DNA of 64,000 bases, from NCBI RefSeq assembly GCF_035917575.1, contig NZ_CP109090.1, forward strand, positions 3,100,001 to 3,164,000, read 5' to 3'. Within the stretch, counting starts at the first letter, position 1, and each line of letters starts with the position of its first letter. The notes below the pieces were generated by a model. The model did not search any database and was not told where the DNA came from. It saw only the letters and a list, made by a program, of their open reading frames with translations. Origin of the DNA: Streptomyces sp. NBC_01788 (GTDB lineage Bacteria > Actinomycetota > Actinomycetes > Streptomycetales > Streptomycetaceae). The position numbers and the translations under genes were made by a program. Shown here piece by piece: positions 25,350 through 34,077 of the stretch.

Positions 25350-26141
25350 CTAGCAGCTGGGGACCTTGTCCAGGCCCTTCTCCATGACGACCAGGGCGTC
25401 GACCGCGCCCTTGAGGGTGGTCACCGGGACCAGGCGCAGCCCCTTGGGCAGTTCGGCCTTCGCGTCGGCGCACTCGGCCCTCGGGACCAGGAAGACGGTG
25501 GCGCCGTCCCGGTGGGCGGCCTGGGTCTTGAGGGCCACACCGCCGACCGCGCCGACCGTGCCGTCGGCGTTGATGGTGCCCGTACCGGCGATGGTGCGGC
25601 CGCCGGTGAGGTCACCGCCGTTGCCGTCGCCGTGCAGCTTGTCGATGATGCCGAGGGAGAACAGCAGGCCCGCGCTGGGGCCGCCGACGTCGGCGAGCTT
25701 CAGCGTGACCCTGACCTTCATGTCGCTGACGCCGAGGTACCTCAGGGCGGCCCGGGTGGCCGCGTCCTGGGACTGCCTCATCTGCTGCGCGTTGTGCTGC
25801 TCGATCTCCTTGACGCTGTTGCCGCTCGGGTAGACCGCGTCACGCGGCATGACCGCCCGGTCGGTGGCGAACCAGCCGTCGATCACGTCCCCCAGCGAGA
25901 CGTGCGCGTCCGGGCCGGTGGCCTCGATGGTCGTCATCCGGAGCTGCCCGCTGGTCGTGCGGGTGGGCGCTCCGGAGATGGTGATGACCTGGGTGCCCTT
26001 GTTCTCCCCCAGCACGTTCGCCGTCATCCCGGGCTGCGCCACCGAGAACGGCAGCGGCGCGAGCACCGCCGTGGCGATCAGGGCCGCGACGGGCAGCGCA
26101 CAGACGGCGAGGGCCTGGGAGCGTGTGAGACGAGAGAGCAC
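25350..26141 (-). CDS. Lon-like (S16) membrane protease
   Basis: A 263-aa protein starting at GTG 26141. One N-terminal span (residues 10-30) anchors it outside or at the membrane. The C-terminal half is a Lon-type proteolytic domain with Ser156 in GGPSAGLLFSLG and Lys205 in GVALKTQAAHRDGA, the expected Ser-Lys dyad. The PDZ domain of the related YlbL proteins is missing or much reduced. It may process exported or membrane proteins. It is monocistronic, with no strong ribosome site. Confidence 0.85.
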   Translation of the reverse strand: MLSRLTRSQALAVCALPVAALIATAVLAPLPFSVAQPGMTANVLGENKGTQVITISGAPTRTTSGQLRMTTIEATGPDAHVSLGDVIDGWFATDRAVMPRDAVYPSGNSVKEIEQHNAQQMRQSQDAATRAALRYLGVSDMKVRVTLKLADVGGPSAGLLFSLGIIDKLHGDGNGGDLTGGRTIAGTGTINADGTVGAVGGVALKTQAAHRDGATVFLVPRAECADAKAELPKGLRLVPVTTLKGAVDALVVMEKGLDKVPSC

Positions 26142-26287
26142 GGGATCAATCTATCCCCCGCACGAGATCCGGCCAGCGGGCGACCGCTCCCCCACGAGCG
26201 CTCCCCCGCGACCCCTTCGACGACCGCTCCGACGACCGCTCCGCCGCGACCGTGAGGAGCCGTGCCGCACAGGCCCAGGGGCGGCGG

Positions 26288-26929
26288 TCAGCGCAGGGCC
26301 TCCGCCACCTCGCGGGCCGCGTGGACGACCCGGGGTCCGACCCGTTCCGGTACGGCGTCCGCCAGCATGACGACCCCGACGCTGCCCTCCAGGCCGGTCA
26401 CGCCGAGCAGGGGTGCCGCCGCACCGCAGGCACCGGCCTCCAGCTCGCCGTGGGTCAGGGTGTAGCCGGGTTCCGCGGCCGGCCGGCGGCGGGCCTCGAG
26501 GATCGCCTTGCCCGCGGCGCCCCGCTCCAGGGTGTGCCGGAAACCGGCCCGGTAGGCCACGTGGTACTCGGTCCACGTCGGTTCGACCACGGCGACGGCC
26601 AGCGCCTCCGCGCCGTCCACCAGCGTCAGATGCGCGGTCGCCCCGATGTCCTCGGCCAGCGACCGCAGCGCCGGCAGCGCCGCCTCCCGTACCAGCGGAT
26701 GCACCTGGCGGCCCAGCCGCAGCACTCCCAGCCCGACCCGGGCGCGGCCGCCCAGATCGCGGCGGACGAGCATGTGCTGCTCCAGGGTGGCGAGCAGCCG
26801 GTACACCACGGTCCGGTTGACGCCCAGTCTGATCGACAGCTCGGTGACGGTCAGCCCGTGGTCCGTCTCGGCCAGCAGTTTGAGGACCCTCAGTCCCCGG
26901 TCGAGCGTCTGGGAGGTCTCCGCGGTCAC
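26288..26929 (-). CDS. IclR-family transcriptional regulator
   Basis: A 213-aa regulator. Residues 5-55 are the HTH (LDRGLRVLKLLAETDHGLTVTELSIRLGVNRTVVYRLLATL, in part), followed by the IclR effector domain (GATAHLTLVDGAEALAVAVVEP). I use GTG 26929 because AAGGAG lies 8 nt upstream and covers an earlier GTG at 26938. Effector and target are unknown: neither neighbour is a catabolic operon, so it may control genes elsewhere. It is transcribed toward the Lon-like gene. Confidence 0.87.
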   Translation of the reverse strand: MTAETSQTLDRGLRVLKLLAETDHGLTVTELSIRLGVNRTVVYRLLATLEQHMLVRRDLGGRARVGLGVLRLGRQVHPLVREAALPALRSLAEDIGATAHLTLVDGAEALAVAVVEPTWTEYHVAYRAGFRHTLERGAAGKAILEARRRPAAEPGYTLTHGELEAGACGAAAPLLGVTGLEGSVGVVMLADAVPERVGPRVVHAAREVAEALR

Positions 26930-27249
26930 GACGCCCACTCCTTAGTGGTGAGGTCGGCGGCCCTCTCCGCGTCGCGCGCGTCACCGGGTCCCGTCGGTGA
27001 CGCGCAGCGGAGGCCCCCGATCGGCCGACGGTCCGGGCCGCCCGGACTGAAGTCGCTTCACGGCTGCGCTCCGTGGCGGCTCTGCCACGGTGCGTCGGCG
27101 TAGCCGGACATTAGCGAAGGAGTTCGCTGAGCGGAAGCCTCCGTCCAGAATCCGGTCACCGACCGGTAGGAAGTGCGGAGTTCATCCCGATATGCACTCG
27201 CGGTGGTGCCGGGGGGCCACGCATCAGGAACGCGCGGCCGCACCCCGGG
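26930..27249. other. Spacer between helicase and IclR genes
   Basis: This 320-nt stretch holds no convincing gene. It has the inverted repeat CCGTGGC/GCCACGG (27071-27077 with 27084-27090), which may end helicase transcription, and the IclR promoter. Confidence 0.45.
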
Positions 27250-29049
27250 TCACTTCATCCGTGTCGCCCACTCCTGCACCTTGGCGATGCGCTGGCGCAG
27301 CTGCCCCGGCGTCGCCTCGGCGCTGGGCGGACCACCGCACACCCGGCGCAGCTCGGTGTGGACGACCCCGTGCGGCTTGCCGCTCTGGTGGACGTACGCG
27401 CCGACCATCGTGTTGAGCTGCCGGCGCAGCTCCATCAGCTCCTTGTGGGTCACCACCGGCCGCCGGTCGGCGGGCAGTTCGAGCAGGTCGGCCTCGGTGT
27501 CGGGCCGCTTGCGGCTGTGCGCGATCTGCCGGGCCTGCCGCTTCTGGAGCAGCATCTGCACCTGCTCGGGTTCGAGCAGGCCCGGGATGCCGAGGTAGTC
27601 CTGCTCCTCGTCGCTGCCCGGGTGTGCCTGCATGCCGAACTCGGCGCCGTCGTAGAGGACCCGGTCGAAGACGGCGTCGGACTCCAGCGCCTCGAAGGGC
27701 AGCATGTCCTGCTCGCCGGTGTCCTCGTCCTGCTCCCGGTTCGCCTCGTCCATCTCCTTCTCGGACTCGGCGTACGGGTCCTCCTCGCCGTCCTTCTTCG
27801 GCTTGTCGAGGGCGTGGTCGCGCTCGACCTCCATCTCGTTGGCGAAGGTCAGCAGGTCCGGGACGGTCGGCAGGAAGACGGAGGCGGTCTCGCCGCGCCT
27901 GCGGGACCGTACGAAACGGCCGACGGCCTGGGCGAAGAAGAGCGGGGTGGAGATCGTGGTGGCGTACACGCCGACCGCGAGCCGGGGTACGTCGACGCCC
28001 TCGGAGACCATGCGGACGGCGACCATCCAGCGGTCCTCGCTGCCGCTGAAGTCGTCGATCCGCTGGGAGGCGCCGGCGTCGTCGGACAGGACGAGCGTCG
28101 CGCTGCTGCCCGTGATCTCGCGGATCAGCTTGGCGTAGGCGCGGGCGGATTCCTGGTCGGAGGCGATGACCAGGGCGCCGGCGTCCGGGATGGCCTTGCG
28201 GACCTCGGTCAGCCGCTGGTCGGCGGCGCGCAGCACGGCCGGCATCCACTCGCCGCGCGCGTCGAGCGCGGTGCGCCAGGCCTGGCTGACGGCGTCCTTG
28301 GTCATCGGCTCGCCGAGCCTGGCCTCGATCTCGTCGCCCGCCTTCGTGCGCCAGCGCATGTTGCCGCTGTAGGAGAGGAAGATGACGGGCCGGACGACGC
28401 CGTCGGAGAGGGCGGAGCCGTAGCCGTAGGTGTAGTCGGCGGAGGAACGCCGGATGCCGGCCGAGTCCTCCTCGTACGTGACGAACGGGATGGGGTTGGT
28501 GTCCGAGCGGAACGGCGTACCGGTGAGGGCGAGGCGGCGGGTCGCTGGCTCGAAGGCCTCCAGGCACGCCTCGCCCCACGACTTGGAGTCGCCGGCGTGG
28601 TGGATCTCGTCGAGGATGACGAGGGTCTTGCGCTGCTCGACGCGGTTGCGGTGCAGCATGGGGCGTACGCCGACGCCCGCGTACGTCACGGCGACGCCGT
28701 GGTACGACTTGCCGAGCGGGCCCGCGCTGTACTCCGGGTCGAGCTTGATGCCTATCCGCGCGGCGGCCTCGGCCCACTGCTTCTTCAGGTGCTCGGTCGG
28801 CGCGACCACGGTCACCTGCTGGACGACGTGGTGGTGCAGCAGCCAGGAGGCCAGCGTCAGCGCGAAGGTCGTCTTTCCGGCGCCGGGGGTGGCCACCGCC
28901 AGGAAGTCGCGGGGCTGGTTCTGGACGTACTTCTCCAACGCCCCCTGCTGCCAGGCACGCAGCTTCCCGGCCGTACCCCAGGGGGCGCGACCGGGAAAGG
29001 CGGGCGAGAGATGGTGGGAGTGGGACGAGCTGGCGGCGGTAGTAGTCAC
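27250..29049 (-). CDS. DEAD/DEAH-box superfamily 2 helicase
   Basis: A 599-aa helicase. Walker A is ATPGAGKT (53-60) and Walker B is the DEIHH near residue 150. Then come LALTGTPFRSD (motif III), VVASD-like motif IV, VSEGVDVPRLAVGVYATT (motif V) and QAVGRFVRSRRRG (motif VI). An acidic linker of about 60 residues and a C-terminal helical region (QARQIAHSRKRPD) follow. It looks like a nucleic-acid-dependent ATPase, but the substrate is unknown. It is monocistronic and precedes an MFS gene in the same direction. Confidence 0.9.
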   Translation of the reverse strand: MTTTAASSSHSHHLSPAFPGRAPWGTAGKLRAWQQGALEKYVQNQPRDFLAVATPGAGKTTFALTLASWLLHHHVVQQVTVVAPTEHLKKQWAEAAARIGIKLDPEYSAGPLGKSYHGVAVTYAGVGVRPMLHRNRVEQRKTLVILDEIHHAGDSKSWGEACLEAFEPATRRLALTGTPFRSDTNPIPFVTYEEDSAGIRRSSADYTYGYGSALSDGVVRPVIFLSYSGNMRWRTKAGDEIEARLGEPMTKDAVSQAWRTALDARGEWMPAVLRAADQRLTEVRKAIPDAGALVIASDQESARAYAKLIREITGSSATLVLSDDAGASQRIDDFSGSEDRWMVAVRMVSEGVDVPRLAVGVYATTISTPLFFAQAVGRFVRSRRRGETASVFLPTVPDLLTFANEMEVERDHALDKPKKDGEEDPYAESEKEMDEANREQDEDTGEQDMLPFEALESDAVFDRVLYDGAEFGMQAHPGSDEEQDYLGIPGLLEPEQVQMLLQKRQARQIAHSRKRPDTEADLLELPADRRPVVTHKELMELRRQLNTMVGAYVHQSGKPHGVVHTELRRVCGGPPSAEATPGQLRQRIAKVQEWATRMK

Positions 29050-29204
29050 GGTCTCCGGTTCGCTGTGCTGGGGGTCTCGGCTACGTATGACGACCGGGCC
29101 ACCCTACCGGTGCCCCCACCCGGCACTCAGGGCAACAACGCCACATCCGGCGCGGGTGCGACAGGCGTCACAGATCAGCGAGCGAAGCGCGGCAGCACAC
29201 GGTG

Positions 29205-30677
29205 TCACCGGGGCTCTGTCCGCAGCCGCCGTGTCACCCACGCTCCCGTCAGGGCCACCGCCGCCATCGGGAGGAAGACCACCGCGAACGCCGCCGGGTG
29301 GGAGGCGGAGGCCGTGGTGGCGGTGGTGTGGGCCACCGTGCCGCCGCCCAGCGCGGCGAAGGCGGCGCCGCCCGCGGCGAGCAGGACGACGTTGGAGAGG
29401 GCGTCGGAGATCTGCAGGGCCGCGGAGTTGGTGCCGGCCTCCTCGGGTGCCGACAGCCGCAGCAGCAGCACGCTGGTGGAGGCGATGACCAGGCCCATGC
29501 CGAAGCAGCCGAAGGCCCAGGCGACGGCGACCGTCCAGACCGGGACGGCGGCGATCAGCACACTGGGCGCGGCGGCGATGGCCGCGGCCACCAGCACCAT
29601 CCCGATGGTCATCAGCCGCTCCCGGTACGGCGCCATCCGCGGCTGCGACTGCACCCACGAGCCCAGCGCCCAGGTGACCCCGCCGGCCGCGAGGGAGAAC
29701 CCGGCCAGCGTCGGGGACAGCCCCCGCTGAGTGACGAGCATCAGCGGCACGAAGGACTCGGCGGCGATGAAGGAGCCCGCCGCGACCCCGCGCAGCAGCA
29801 CGACGGACGGCAGCCCGCGCGCCGCCCGGTACGTGCCGCGCGGCAGCAGCCCCCGCACGGCCGGGACCAGCAGCGCGGCCCCGGCCGCTCCGGGCAGCAG
29901 CGACAGCCAGCGCAGGTCCTGGGCCGCGTACTGGAGCAGCCCGGCGCCCAGGGAGATGCCGAGGGCGAGCCGGATGCGGCGCAGGTCGAAGGAGGACTGC
30001 TCGGCGCTCTCCCCGGCGCCCTCGCCCACCGGACCGCCTGCCCGTCGCCGTATCTGCGGCAGGGCGATGGCCAGCGGGAACACCACGAGCACCGGAATGC
30101 CGACGAAGACCCAGCGCCAGCCCAGATGCTCGGTCACCGCGCCCGAGGCGAGCGGGCCGACGATCGACGGGACCACCCAGGCCGCCGCGAACGCCGCCAT
30201 GATCGACGGGCGCAGCCGCTCGGGGTAGGCCCGCCCGACGACGACGTACAGGGCGACGATCACCAGGCCGCCGCCGAGCCCCTGCACGGCGCGCCCGGCG
30301 ATGAACACCCACATCGTGCTCGCCGTCCCGGCCAGCAGCAGCCCGGCCACGAACGAACCGATCCCCGCGGTCAGCGGGGCCAGGGGACCGCGCCGGTCCG
30401 ACCACTGTCCGGAAAGCACCATCCCGAACAGGCTGGTGGTGAAGAACCCCGAGAACGCGAACGCGTACAGCGACACCCCGTCCAGCTCCCGCGCCGCCAC
30501 GGGCATGGCCGTGCCGACGGCGGTCGCCTCGAAGGCGATCAGCAGGACGACGGAGACGATCCCGATGCTCAGCGCCCGGTGGTCGCGGCTCAGCACGGTG
30601 CCGGCCGGCACGTCGTGGGGACCGGATCTGTCGGAGATGTCGGCGACCTCAGCGTCGCGCGGTTCCAGGGCGCTCAT
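29205..30677 (-). CDS. MFS transporter, DHA2-like drug exporter
   Basis: A 490-aa transporter with about fourteen spans starting MSALEPRDAEV. GQWSDRRGPLAPLTAG is motif A between spans 2 and 3, and GRAVQGLGGGLVIVALYVVVG is the span-4 signature of drug:proton antiporters. There is no TetR-type regulator next to it, so the substrate and control are open. The start is ATG 30677 with no close ribosome site. The gene probably has its own promoter in the 217-nt gap to tRNA-Cys. Confidence 0.88.
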   Translation of the reverse strand: MSALEPRDAEVADISDRSGPHDVPAGTVLSRDHRALSIGIVSVVLLIAFEATAVGTAMPVAARELDGVSLYAFAFSGFFTTSLFGMVLSGQWSDRRGPLAPLTAGIGSFVAGLLLAGTASTMWVFIAGRAVQGLGGGLVIVALYVVVGRAYPERLRPSIMAAFAAAWVVPSIVGPLASGAVTEHLGWRWVFVGIPVLVVFPLAIALPQIRRRAGGPVGEGAGESAEQSSFDLRRIRLALGISLGAGLLQYAAQDLRWLSLLPGAAGAALLVPAVRGLLPRGTYRAARGLPSVVLLRGVAAGSFIAAESFVPLMLVTQRGLSPTLAGFSLAAGGVTWALGSWVQSQPRMAPYRERLMTIGMVLVAAAIAAAPSVLIAAVPVWTVAVAWAFGCFGMGLVIASTSVLLLRLSAPEEAGTNSAALQISDALSNVVLLAAGGAAFAALGGGTVAHTTATTASASHPAAFAVVFLPMAAVALTGAWVTRRLRTEPR

Positions 30678-30894
30678 GGTCGCCAGAGTAAGGTGCGCAG
30701 CCTGCTTTGGCCCCTGTCGGGAGTACCCTCACGGCCGGGACCTTGGTCGTACGACCACCGTCCGAGCCCTCGTTCATGAACGCCGCATGGCAGTCGCGTT
30801 GCGGCCCCCGCCCTGCCCTTGAGCCCCGGTCGCCTGCGCCCTACGGTCGATTTCACCGATTCCGGGCCGGCGAAGCCCCTTTCGCCCCCGACAC

Positions 30895-30966
30895 GGCCGT
30901 GTGCCCGAATGGTTCAGGGACTCGCCTGCAAAGCGAGTTACGCGGGTTCGATTCCCGCCACGGCCT
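30895..30966 (+). tRNA. tRNA-Cys (anticodon GCA)
   Basis: Acceptor GGCCGTG (30895-30901) pairs with CACGGCC (30959-30965), discriminator T. The anticodon stem CTCGC/GCGAG encloses CTGCAAA, giving GCA. The T arm GCGGGTTCGATTCCCGC is intact. No CCA is encoded. The 3' end is 1 nt from the stop of a convergent SUKH-like gene. Confidence 0.93.
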
Positions 30967-30967
30967 C

Positions 30968-31570
30968 TCAGTGGGCGTGGGAGATCCGCCGGCGGCGCAG
31001 GAGCCAGAGGGTGAAGGCGAGGGTGGAGACGTCCTTGGTGAGGGGGGCCGGCGCGGATTCGGGGCCGGTCCAGGTGAGGACCTCGCCGGTGGTGCCGTCG
31101 ACCAGCAGGCTGCTGCCGTCGGCGAAGCGGCCGAGGCGTATCAACTGGTGGGCGCGGGCGGGGAGTTCGTCGGGCCAGAAGTCGTCGGGGCACTCATCGG
31201 CGCAGAACTCGGCGAGCGTCGGCAGGGGCACGTCGGTGTCGGACTGGAGGAGTACGCCGTCCTCGGGCAGACCCGTGTCGCGCAGGAAGCGGCGGGTGGG
31301 CTCGTGGGTGAGAGTGGCGGGAAAGTCGACGTCCTCGTAGCGCGCGATCCCGCCGCGGCCGAACTCACGGTGCAGCAGGTGGGCGCGCAGGTCGAGGGTG
31401 AGTCCGGAGGCCGTGCCGGGCCTGACGGCCGGAACCGCCGGGCGGACGCGGGCCGCCGGGCGGTCGGGAGCCGCCATCGGCCGGAACGCGAACTCGCCGT
31501 AGGAACGGCGCAGTTCGCGGGCCCTCTCGGGCAGGGTGATCACCCTGACAACGGTGTCGGTCATGCTCAT
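30968..31570 (-). CDS. SUKH-4-like immunity protein, beside tRNA-Cys
   Basis: A 200-aa soluble protein. The C-terminal part has HQLIRLGRFADGSSLLVDGTTGEVLTW, matching the pattern of SUKH-type immunity proteins, and RRFLRDTGLPEDG fits the N-terminal SUKH helix. Such proteins neutralise polymorphic toxins, but no toxin gene is next to it. It could be an orphan immunity gene or a domesticated regulator. The gene ends 1 nt from tRNA-Cys, in the opposite direction. The start is either ATG 31570 or 31564. Confidence 0.68.
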   Translation of the reverse strand: MSMTDTVVRVITLPERARELRRSYGEFAFRPMAAPDRPAARVRPAVPAVRPGTASGLTLDLRAHLLHREFGRGGIARYEDVDFPATLTHEPTRRFLRDTGLPEDGVLLQSDTDVPLPTLAEFCADECPDDFWPDELPARAHQLIRLGRFADGSSLLVDGTTGEVLTWTGPESAPAPLTKDVSTLAFTLWLLRRRRISHAH

Positions 31571-31715
31571 CGTTCCCCCGTGCGGTTCAGTTCAGGTGCC
31601 GGGGCGGACCGCGTCCCGGGCTGGTTCGGGTCCGGGCGCTCCGTCTCGGGCGCCGGCCCTCGTCACCACTGCCCGAAGACTACGCCCACTCACTGACAAC
31701 GTCCCAAAACGGAAG

Positions 31716-31737
31716 ACGCCGGGCGGCCGCCCGGCGT
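31716..31737 (-). terminator. Terminator of the molybdenum hydroxylase operon
   Basis: ACGCCGGGCGG (31716-31726) and CCGCCCGGCGT (31727-31737) form a perfect palindrome. On the minus strand it is followed by CTTCCGTTTT, 36 nt past the operon's last stop. Confidence 0.82.
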
Positions 31738-31773
31738 TCCTTTCCAGCCTGTCTCACCGCGGGCGGACGCCCC

Positions 31774-34077
31774 TCACTGCGCGGTCACCACTGCGGCCTG
31801 CGGCCGGATCGGCAGCCGGTTGACCGGACGGCCCGTGGCGGCGCGTACCGCGGAGGCGACGGCCGCGGGCGAGGTCACCACCGGTACCGCGCTGACCGCC
31901 TTGGCGCCGAAGGGGGCGACGACATCCCGCTCCTCGACCAGTTTCACGATCCGGATGTCCGGCGCGTCCAGGGCGGTGGGCAGGGCGTAGCCGGTGAGGT
32001 CGGGGTGGCGGACCAGCCCGCGCGGGGTGCGCAGGTTCTCGGTGAGGGCGATGCCCACGCCCTGGGTGACGCCCCCCTCGATCCGGGCGGCGAGCTGGGC
32101 CGGGTTGAGCACCCGGCCCACGTCCTGGGCGAGGGCCATCTCCACGACCCGTACCGAGCCCAGCTCGATGTCCACGTCCACCACCGCGCGCACGGCGCAG
32201 AAGGCCAGGCCCACGAAGGCGTCGCCCTGGCCCGCACCGTCCAGCGGCTCGGTGGGGTGCGGGCGGCATTGCGCGGTAGCCCACAGTTCCTTGCCGTCCA
32301 GCGCCTCCGTGACCGTGGTGGACAGCACGCCGTCGTACGACGTGATCTTGCCGTCGGTGATCTGGAGCAGCTCGGTGGACATGCCGAACTTGTGGGCGAG
32401 GGGCTGGAGGAGCTGGGTGCGGACCATCTTGGCCGCGCGTTCCACGGCGCCGCCCGACACCCAGGTGTGGCGGCCCCGGCAGCCGGCGCCGGCCGGCGGC
32501 TGGTCGGTGTCGACCGCGGCCACGTGCACCTCGTCGATGCCGAGGGTCTCCTGGACGATCTGCCGGGCGAGCGTCGTGAAGCCCTGGCCGGACTCCACCG
32601 CCGCGCACAGCACCGTCGCCACGCCGCCCTGCACCCGTACGGTCGCCGTGGAGACCTCGTCGGCGCCCTCGGCGCCGAGCATGTGCACCATGCCCAGGCC
32701 GTAGCCCACGCCCCGGCGCACCGCGCCCGGTTCGCCCGCTCCCTCCAGGCCGCCGGGCAGCAGCCACTCCTCCTCGGGGACGTCCTTGGGCAGCGGCGGC
32801 AGCGGGTGGTCCCGTACCGCCTGGAGCAGTTCGGCGACCGGGGCCGGGCACGTCACCGTCTGGCCGGTCGGCAGTACGTCGCCGGTCGCCATGACGTTAC
32901 GCAGGCGCACCTCGGCCGGGTCCAGGCCGAGCTTCTTGGCCAGCTTGTCCATCTGCGCCTCGTAGGCGGCGCACACCTGCATCGCGCCCTCGCCGCGGAC
33001 GTGCCCGGACGGCGGGTTGTTGGTGCGTACGGCCCAGCCCTCGATGAAGGCGTTCGGGACGACGTAGGGGCCGCAGGCGAAGGAAACGGCGGCGGCGAGG
33101 GCCTCGGAGGAGGTGTCGGCGTAGGCGCCCGCGTCCAGCAGGATCTGCGCCTCGACCTTGACCAACGTGCCCTCGGCGTCGGCGTGGTGACGGTAGCGCA
33201 GCAGCGTGGGATGGCGGTGCGGGTGCCCCAGGAAGGACTCCTCGCGGGTCGCGGTGAGCTTCACCGGACAGCCGGTCTTCAGCGCCAGCAGGCCGAGCGG
33301 GAGCTGGAAGCCCTGGTCCTCACGGTCGGCCGTGGCGCCGGGCACGCCGGTGACGACGATCTTGACGCGATCGGGTTCCAGGCCGTAGCAGGCGGCGAGC
33401 GCGTCGCGGTCGGTGTGCGGGTCGGTGGAGGCCAGGTACAGCTCCACGCCGCCGTCGGGGCGGGGCACCGCGAGGCCGGCCTCGGCGCCGATGGGGGCCG
33501 GGTCCTGGCGGCCGATGCGGTACAGGCCCTCGACGACGACCTCGCCGGCCGCCTCCGGGTCGCCGTGGCGCAGCGGGATGTGCCGGATCAGATTGCCGTC
33601 GGGGTGCAGCGGCTCGGCCTCGAAGGCCTGTTCGGGATCGGTCACCGGGTCGAGCACCTCGTACTCGACGATGACGGCGGCGGCGGCCATGCGGGCGGTG
33701 TCCGGGTGGTCGGCGGCCACGGCCGCGATGGGCTCGCCGTGGTGGCGCACGACCTCGGAGGCGAACACCGGGCGGTCGGGCGTGCCGCGGCCGTGGACCT
33801 TGCGGCCCGGGACGTCCTCGTGGGTGACGACGGCCCGGACGCCGGGCATCTCGCGCGCGTGTGCCGTGTCGATGGACACGATGCGCGCGTGCGGGTGCGG
33901 CGAGCGCAGCACGGCGGCCCACAGCAGGCCCTCGGCCCACAGGTCGGCCGCGTACGGGAAGGTGCCCTCCGTCTTGGCGCGGGCGTCGGCGGCGGGCAGT
34001 GAGGAGCCGAGACCGTGCGGCAGCGGTTCGGGTGCCGGGGCGGTCTCCGCGGCGGCGGTGGCGGCTTCGTTGCTCAC
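31774..34077 (-). CDS. Molybdenum hydroxylase large subunit, catalytic Glu apparently absent
   Basis: A 767-aa molybdopterin-binding subunit of the xanthine dehydrogenase/CO dehydrogenase family, starting at GTG 34077 with a 4-nt overlap of the Fe-S gene. AADLWAEGLLWAAVLRSPHPHARI and HHGEPIAAVAADH are typical of its N-terminal domain, and GAGQGDAFVGLAFCAVRAVVDV of the C-terminal one. Where the family has KGVGEPPL with the catalytic Glu, I read FGAKAVSAVPVV, so Glu seems to be Ala. The FRGFGGPQ loop reads VRGEGAMQ. It may act on an unusual substrate or be inactive. Confidence 0.88.
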   Translation of the reverse strand: MSNEAATAAAETAPAPEPLPHGLGSSLPAADARAKTEGTFPYAADLWAEGLLWAAVLRSPHPHARIVSIDTAHAREMPGVRAVVTHEDVPGRKVHGRGTPDRPVFASEVVRHHGEPIAAVAADHPDTARMAAAAVIVEYEVLDPVTDPEQAFEAEPLHPDGNLIRHIPLRHGDPEAAGEVVVEGLYRIGRQDPAPIGAEAGLAVPRPDGGVELYLASTDPHTDRDALAACYGLEPDRVKIVVTGVPGATADREDQGFQLPLGLLALKTGCPVKLTATREESFLGHPHRHPTLLRYRHHADAEGTLVKVEAQILLDAGAYADTSSEALAAAVSFACGPYVVPNAFIEGWAVRTNNPPSGHVRGEGAMQVCAAYEAQMDKLAKKLGLDPAEVRLRNVMATGDVLPTGQTVTCPAPVAELLQAVRDHPLPPLPKDVPEEEWLLPGGLEGAGEPGAVRRGVGYGLGMVHMLGAEGADEVSTATVRVQGGVATVLCAAVESGQGFTTLARQIVQETLGIDEVHVAAVDTDQPPAGAGCRGRHTWVSGGAVERAAKMVRTQLLQPLAHKFGMSTELLQITDGKITSYDGVLSTTVTEALDGKELWATAQCRPHPTEPLDGAGQGDAFVGLAFCAVRAVVDVDIELGSVRVVEMALAQDVGRVLNPAQLAARIEGGVTQGVGIALTENLRTPRGLVRHPDLTGYALPTALDAPDIRIVKLVEERDVVAPFGAKAVSAVPVVTSPAAVASAVRAATGRPVNRLPIRPQAAVVTAQ

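Noticed and set aside
27058..27243. Minus-strand ORF of 61 codons between the helicase and IclR genes
   Set aside because: No motif, no ribosome site and overlap with a hairpin region; codon pattern is not convincing.
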